DNA of 10,755 nucleotides from Glomus cerebriforme (lineage: Eukaryota > Glomeromycota > Glomeromycetes > Glomerales > Glomeraceae), in contig QKYT01000079.1 in assembly GCA_003550305.1 (NCBI GenBank), forward strand, positions 185,945-196,699, in the 5' to 3' direction. Both the position numbers and the translations under genes were made by a program. Under the pieces are notes generated by a model, which saw nothing but the letters and a program-made list of their open reading frames with translations, was not told where the DNA came from and made no database searches. Position 1 is the stretch's first letter; each line of letters opens with the position of its first letter. Positions 7,944 to 10,755 of this stretch are shown here, one piece after another.

Positions 7944-8140
7944 TTTTTAATAATCGGAAAAAATATTATTTTTTTTTTTTTTTAAAATAAAAAAAAAAAT
8001 TTTTTGATTATTTTTTATCCGAGTAAAAATCCTTCTTTTATTGTATTTTCTTATCAATAAATAAGGGTTTTTGGATGAAACAATGGAAACGCCAAATGCA
8101 TTATAAAACGCCAAAATGCACCAACTTTTTGGCGTTCTTA
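7944..8140 (-). promoter_or_regulatory. Probable 5' flank / promoter of the repeat gene
   Basis: Directly upstream of the ATG at 7943 lies an A-rich leader and a T15 tract (7969-7983) followed by A-rich sequence, of the poly(dA:dT) kind that often lies in nucleosome-poor fungal promoters. Further out, the motif aaacgccaaa(a)tgca occurs twice (8087-8100, 8106-8120), and aacgccaaaa (8107-8116) is repeated inverted as ttttggcgtt (8127-8136). Promoter function is inferred from position only; no TATA box can be singled out in such AT-rich DNA. Confidence 0.35.
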
Positions 8141-8340
8141 ATACGGTTTTATTTTAATACAAAGAAAAAGGATAATAAAAATAAATAAACAATGAAATGA
8201 TCGACATCATCATTCGTCACACCAAGCTATTGAATTAATAATTCATTGTTCAGCCAAAATTTTGATTGGTTAATATTTTTTTTAAAAAAAAACCGATTGT
8301 TGTTTACAATGGATAAAAAAGCAAAATTAATTTAAAATTG

Positions 8341-8543
8341 TACCCGAAAAAATTATTTTGCGATCACGTGATATCCGTAAGAATTTTCCGATATTCCAAA
8401 CAAACAATAAATATGGCGTGAACCTTATGCACTAAAGTATAATATACTTTTTTTTTTTTTTTTAAAAAAAAAAAAACCTTAAACAATGCGTTAATGTTGA
8501 TTGCTTTACAAGTTTAATTTTTAAGGGGCAAGAATTTCGGGTA
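8341..8543. repeat. Inverted repeat TACCCGAAA flanking a CACGTG palindrome and a T16A13 tract
   Basis: TACCCGAAA at 8341-8349 is matched perfectly in inverted orientation at 8535-8543. Between them lie the 10-bp palindrome ATCACGTGAT (8363-8372) and a T16A13 run (8448-8476). A second CACGTG lies outside at 8741-8746. CACGTG is the classical bHLH (Cbf1/Pho4-type) box in fungi. It could be a small non-autonomous element or a divergent regulatory region; neither can be decided here. Confidence 0.3.
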
Positions 8544-9175
8544 AAAGTATGAAAATCTTTTTTTTCTTTAATTTTTAATTTTTTGACCTTTTTTATATTG
8601 TACTTTGAACACTATTTACATGATAAAAAAAAATTATCTCTTTGATAAATATATTTATAATTAAATCAAAAAAAAAAAAAATAGTAATATAAATATACTC
8701 TTTGGTCGGTCGCATCAAATTAAAATTTGAAATTATTACCCACGTGATGTCCCATGCCAAATAAATTTTTTTTTCGCCAATCAAATTCGTGATCGTGACC
8801 TTTATTTAATCCAATTAAATTTTATTATAGGAATTCGAATTACGAATTTTTTTTTGTCATTTTTATCTTTATATTCGTCTATATTTAGAATATTTAGATT
8901 AATTGTGTCGTACAGTCGTAGCATACGTCATATTTTAAAATTTTATTGATGCTGTAACAGAAATTTTATTGATTATTTATCTGTTATAAATAAAGTATTA
9001 AATGCAAAGCCATTCCAATCTATCAAAACCTGTAAAAAAAAAATCATTCATTTAGATATTAAAACGTACTTTTATAGACTTATTTTAGAACTTTAATTTT
9101 GGCCAGAATTAAAATTCCAACCTAAGTTATGTGTATTATTTGTATTATTTTCTTATGAAATGTATGTTGTCGATC

Positions 9176-9183
9176 TGACGTCA
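9176..9183. promoter_or_regulatory. Palindromic CRE-like site TGACGTCA
   Basis: A perfect TGACGTCA octamer, the known binding site of ATF/CREB bZIP factors. Related cores occur nearby at 8925-8930 (ACGTCA), 9912-9919 (TGACGTAA) and 10017-10024 (TTACGTCA). It sits between the intact gene and the decayed copy. Functional role is inferred only. Confidence 0.3.
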
Positions 9184-9459
9184 TTAAAAAAATATATATA
9201 GAATAAGATTTCTGTTTTAAAGTTTACACAGAATTTCGAGTAAGAATATTCCCAATATTTTTTGTCTGATCATATTTTTTATAAATTTTTATATTTTTTA
9301 AAGATTCAGGGTATTGCCACCTTGAATTAAACATTAAATTCATTGTATTATCTAGCTCACCTCGTCAAATATCCTAATTTTGTAACGTTATAAAACCAAA
9401 ATATATTAATAAATTTTAAATATTACTAACAAAAATTGTTAATTGATAAACTAATAATA

Positions 9460-9735
9460 AATGAAGAATTAAAAGAACGTTACAAAGATTATGGTTAATG
9501 TAAAGAATGCAAACAACCTAACGCTGGTTTTTAGTAATGCCAATCATGTAACACCAACAAAATTTCAAAAATTGGATAAGCGGAAGATCTGATGTAAATA
9601 AATTAATTTGAAAAATATTGAGCATATGGGTTTGGAACAATTTTTGGAAAGAGGAACGTATAACTTATTGAAATTATGAAACTAAACAATGGTTTAGAGA
9701 CGGTCTTAATACAAATATTTTTATTGCATAATTTT
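9460..9735 (+). pseudogene. Decayed N-terminal fragment of a second ribbon/kinase family member
   Basis: Conceptual translation from 9460 gives NEELKERYKDYG, a stop (TAA 9496-9498), CKECKQPNAGF, two stops (9532-9537), then CQSCNT. The four cysteine codons are at 9499, 9508, 9538 and 9547, a CxxC...CxxC ribbon in the form typical of the family (CKEC, PNTG, WCQSCN). After a frame change near 9560 the next frame reads KNWISGRSDVNKLI, a stop, later a stop before NYETKQWFRDGLNTN, and TAA at about 9733-9735. This resembles the family's NW.SGN..VDKLIQ helix and the insert before beta3; the glycine loop is not recognisable. No kinase C-lobe follows. Clearly non-coding now. It points away from the intact gene, head-to-head. 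Confidence 0.7.
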
Positions 9736-10285
9736 GATCAATATTTAAAATGAAGACTGACTAAGATTAATTTATACTTGAAATATGTTAAATAATTAAA
9801 TATAATAATAAATACAGTATATAGTATACATATTTATTAAGAATTGTTAATGTAAAAGGACGGAATTTAAAATTATTCACCAATTTTAATTTGATTCGTA
9901 AAAGTGATATTTGACGTAATATGTGGCAATTGATGTTTTAACCTTGAAATCATTATATTTAATTTGTCATATTCACTACAACCGCAATAGCACATGATGA
10001 TTACTCGTGTTACGACTTACGTCAAAATTATTGTTATATGATATCATATGATGTTAATTGTTATGGCCAGACAATTTTTGACTCATGTGACTATTTTGTA
10101 AATGTTATGAGTCTTTAACTACTAAATATTATAATAATTACACAAAAGTTACATCATAATTTTTCATATCTAGAAATTCAAAAAAATTATATATATCCTA
10201 AATCTCTGAAATACAATTCTTTTTTCCCTTATCTTTAAGAAACCTTTAGCCTTTTTGCTTCGAACCGACTATTTTTTTTTTGGTT
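9736..10285. other. Gene-free AT-rich spacer with a TTTGACGTAA inverted pair
   Basis: No open frame worth calling. TTTGACGTAA (9910-9919) and its exact inverse TTACGTCAAA (10017-10026) enclose about 97 bp, and ATATGATATCATAT (10036-10049) is a 14-bp palindrome. These could be bZIP half-sites or ends of a small element. Confidence 0.35.
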
Positions 10286-10636
10286 CTACGCCTTCCTTCT
10301 ATTTTTTTCACCTGGATAACTAAAAGCAATTGTCCAATAAGCTAAAATCTTCGGCTGACGCGAATAATAATTTTAAAGCACAAATTTTTTATTGTCAAGA
10401 AAACTGCACTGAAAAGAAGGAAAAAAAACCGAGGAATTATGGGAATGAGTGAAAGGATAGAAGAAAAAAATGATGATTTTAGTCCTAATTTTTACTTTGG
10501 CTTTGGACTCTTTATCCGTTAGTTCCACTTCTTGGTCTTTGGGTTTGATACTTCTATATTTTTGGTCCAACCTGCTTTGGTCTTTTATGTTTGAAGCATT
10601 TGAGAAGACTTCTGCTTTCGTAACTGCTTCGATCAG
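10286..10636 (-). pseudogene. Possible minus-strand coding relic, charged peptide
   Basis: Minus-strand reading from a CAGTAG acceptor-like boundary at 10637 gives LIEAVTKAEVFSNASNIKDQ and then KDQEVELTDKESKAKVKIR, a charged, protein-like stretch. It then enters T-rich sequence, meets a stop at 10375-10373, and the same frame continues QPKILAYWTIAFSYPGEKN to a stop at 10288-10286. GTAAAA after KAK could be a donor. The opposite strand is open too (10470-10661) but hydrophobic and less protein-like. Family not recognised. Confidence 0.25.
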
Positions 10637-10655
10637 CTACTGGAAACAAGTCCCC

Positions 10656-10725
10656 TATTAAGGTAACTTATATTTACTTAGCTTTCGAATATGTGTAACA
10701 ATAATAAATTCAATACTGTTTAAAA
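10656..10725 (+). other. Intron-like segment resembling the introns at the left end
   Basis: CTATTAAG followed by GTAACT at 10663, then TATATTTACTTAG and ATAATAAATTCA. The order and sequence closely follow 796-855 (CTATCAAG, GTAAAT, TATATTTACTTA, ATAATAAATTCA). The acceptor would lie beyond the window. Likely a third member of the same exon-intron family, with a different upstream exon. Confidence 0.4.
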
Positions 10726-10755
10726 ATAAGTTCTAAATAAGTTCACATGGGCTAA

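Larger units (their letters stand above)
8141..9420. other. Long intergenic region between the repeat gene and the decayed copy
   Basis: No gene is supported; the open stretch 8593-8784 is low-complexity. The region holds T8A9 (8276-8292), T16A13 (8448-8476), two CACGTG boxes, a 15-bp palindrome TGAATTA-A-TAATTCA (8231-8245), AATTCG/CGAATT arms at 8832-8848 and TAACAGA/TCTGTTA arms at 8955-8986. Confidence 0.45.

Noticed and set aside
8593..8784. Minus-strand 63-codon open frame
   Set aside because: Composed of homopolymer-derived Phe/Ile runs; no supporting feature.

Overview
The window looks like nuclear DNA of an AT-rich filamentous fungus, most likely an arbuscular mycorrhizal fungus of the Rhizophagus type. 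This is inferred from strong AT richness, introns of only 76-89 bp with GT...AG ends, and above all a protein family typical of those genomes: a CxxC...WCxxCQ zinc-ribbon-like head, the linker FEWIPYDQF, a TKL-like kinase domain and the tail HPQAIYTSRLLNPF. No bacterial gene organisation, rRNA, tRNA or CRISPR array is visible.

The centre (3771-7943, minus strand) is one remarkable gene. I reconstruct seven exons joined by six introns, all between codons (phase 0), giving one open frame of 1226 codons. It encodes six tandem copies (about 160 aa, about 565 bp each) of a half-module: four-cysteine ribbon, linker and the N-lobe of a kinase up to strand beta5. Only the last copy is followed by a kinase C-lobe. 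In that C-lobe the catalytic Asp of the HRD motif is Asn (HCN), so the protein looks like a pseudokinase with a repeated ribbon/N-lobe scaffold. Each internal exon starts in the beta4-beta5 part of one unit and ends after the alphaC part of the next, so every internal exon could be skipped without a frameshift.

Right of that gene (7944-9420) is a long intergenic region with TnAn homopolymer tracts, a small hairpin with direct repeats, two CACGTG boxes and a palindromic CRE-like site. At about 9460-9735 on the plus strand lies a decayed N-terminal fragment of a second member of the same kinase family, with several stops and a frame change, head-to-head with the main gene. The far right end (10286-10755) has weak coding-like relics on the minus strand and a plus-strand intron-like segment resembling introns at the far left.

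The left end (1-900, plus strand) holds a duplicated exon-intron block. The two copies are separated by a tandem array of about 48-bp units. Each unit can form a short hairpin, and most carry a 3'-splice-site-like T-rich/AG sequence. The first block also contains a 73-nt stem-loop directly after its intron. From 900 to 3770 I see no convincing gene, only AT-rich spacer with short inverted repeats, a small GTATG-type repeat and one abrupt CpG-rich patch at 2406-2445 that suggests a transposon or dispersed-repeat fragment.
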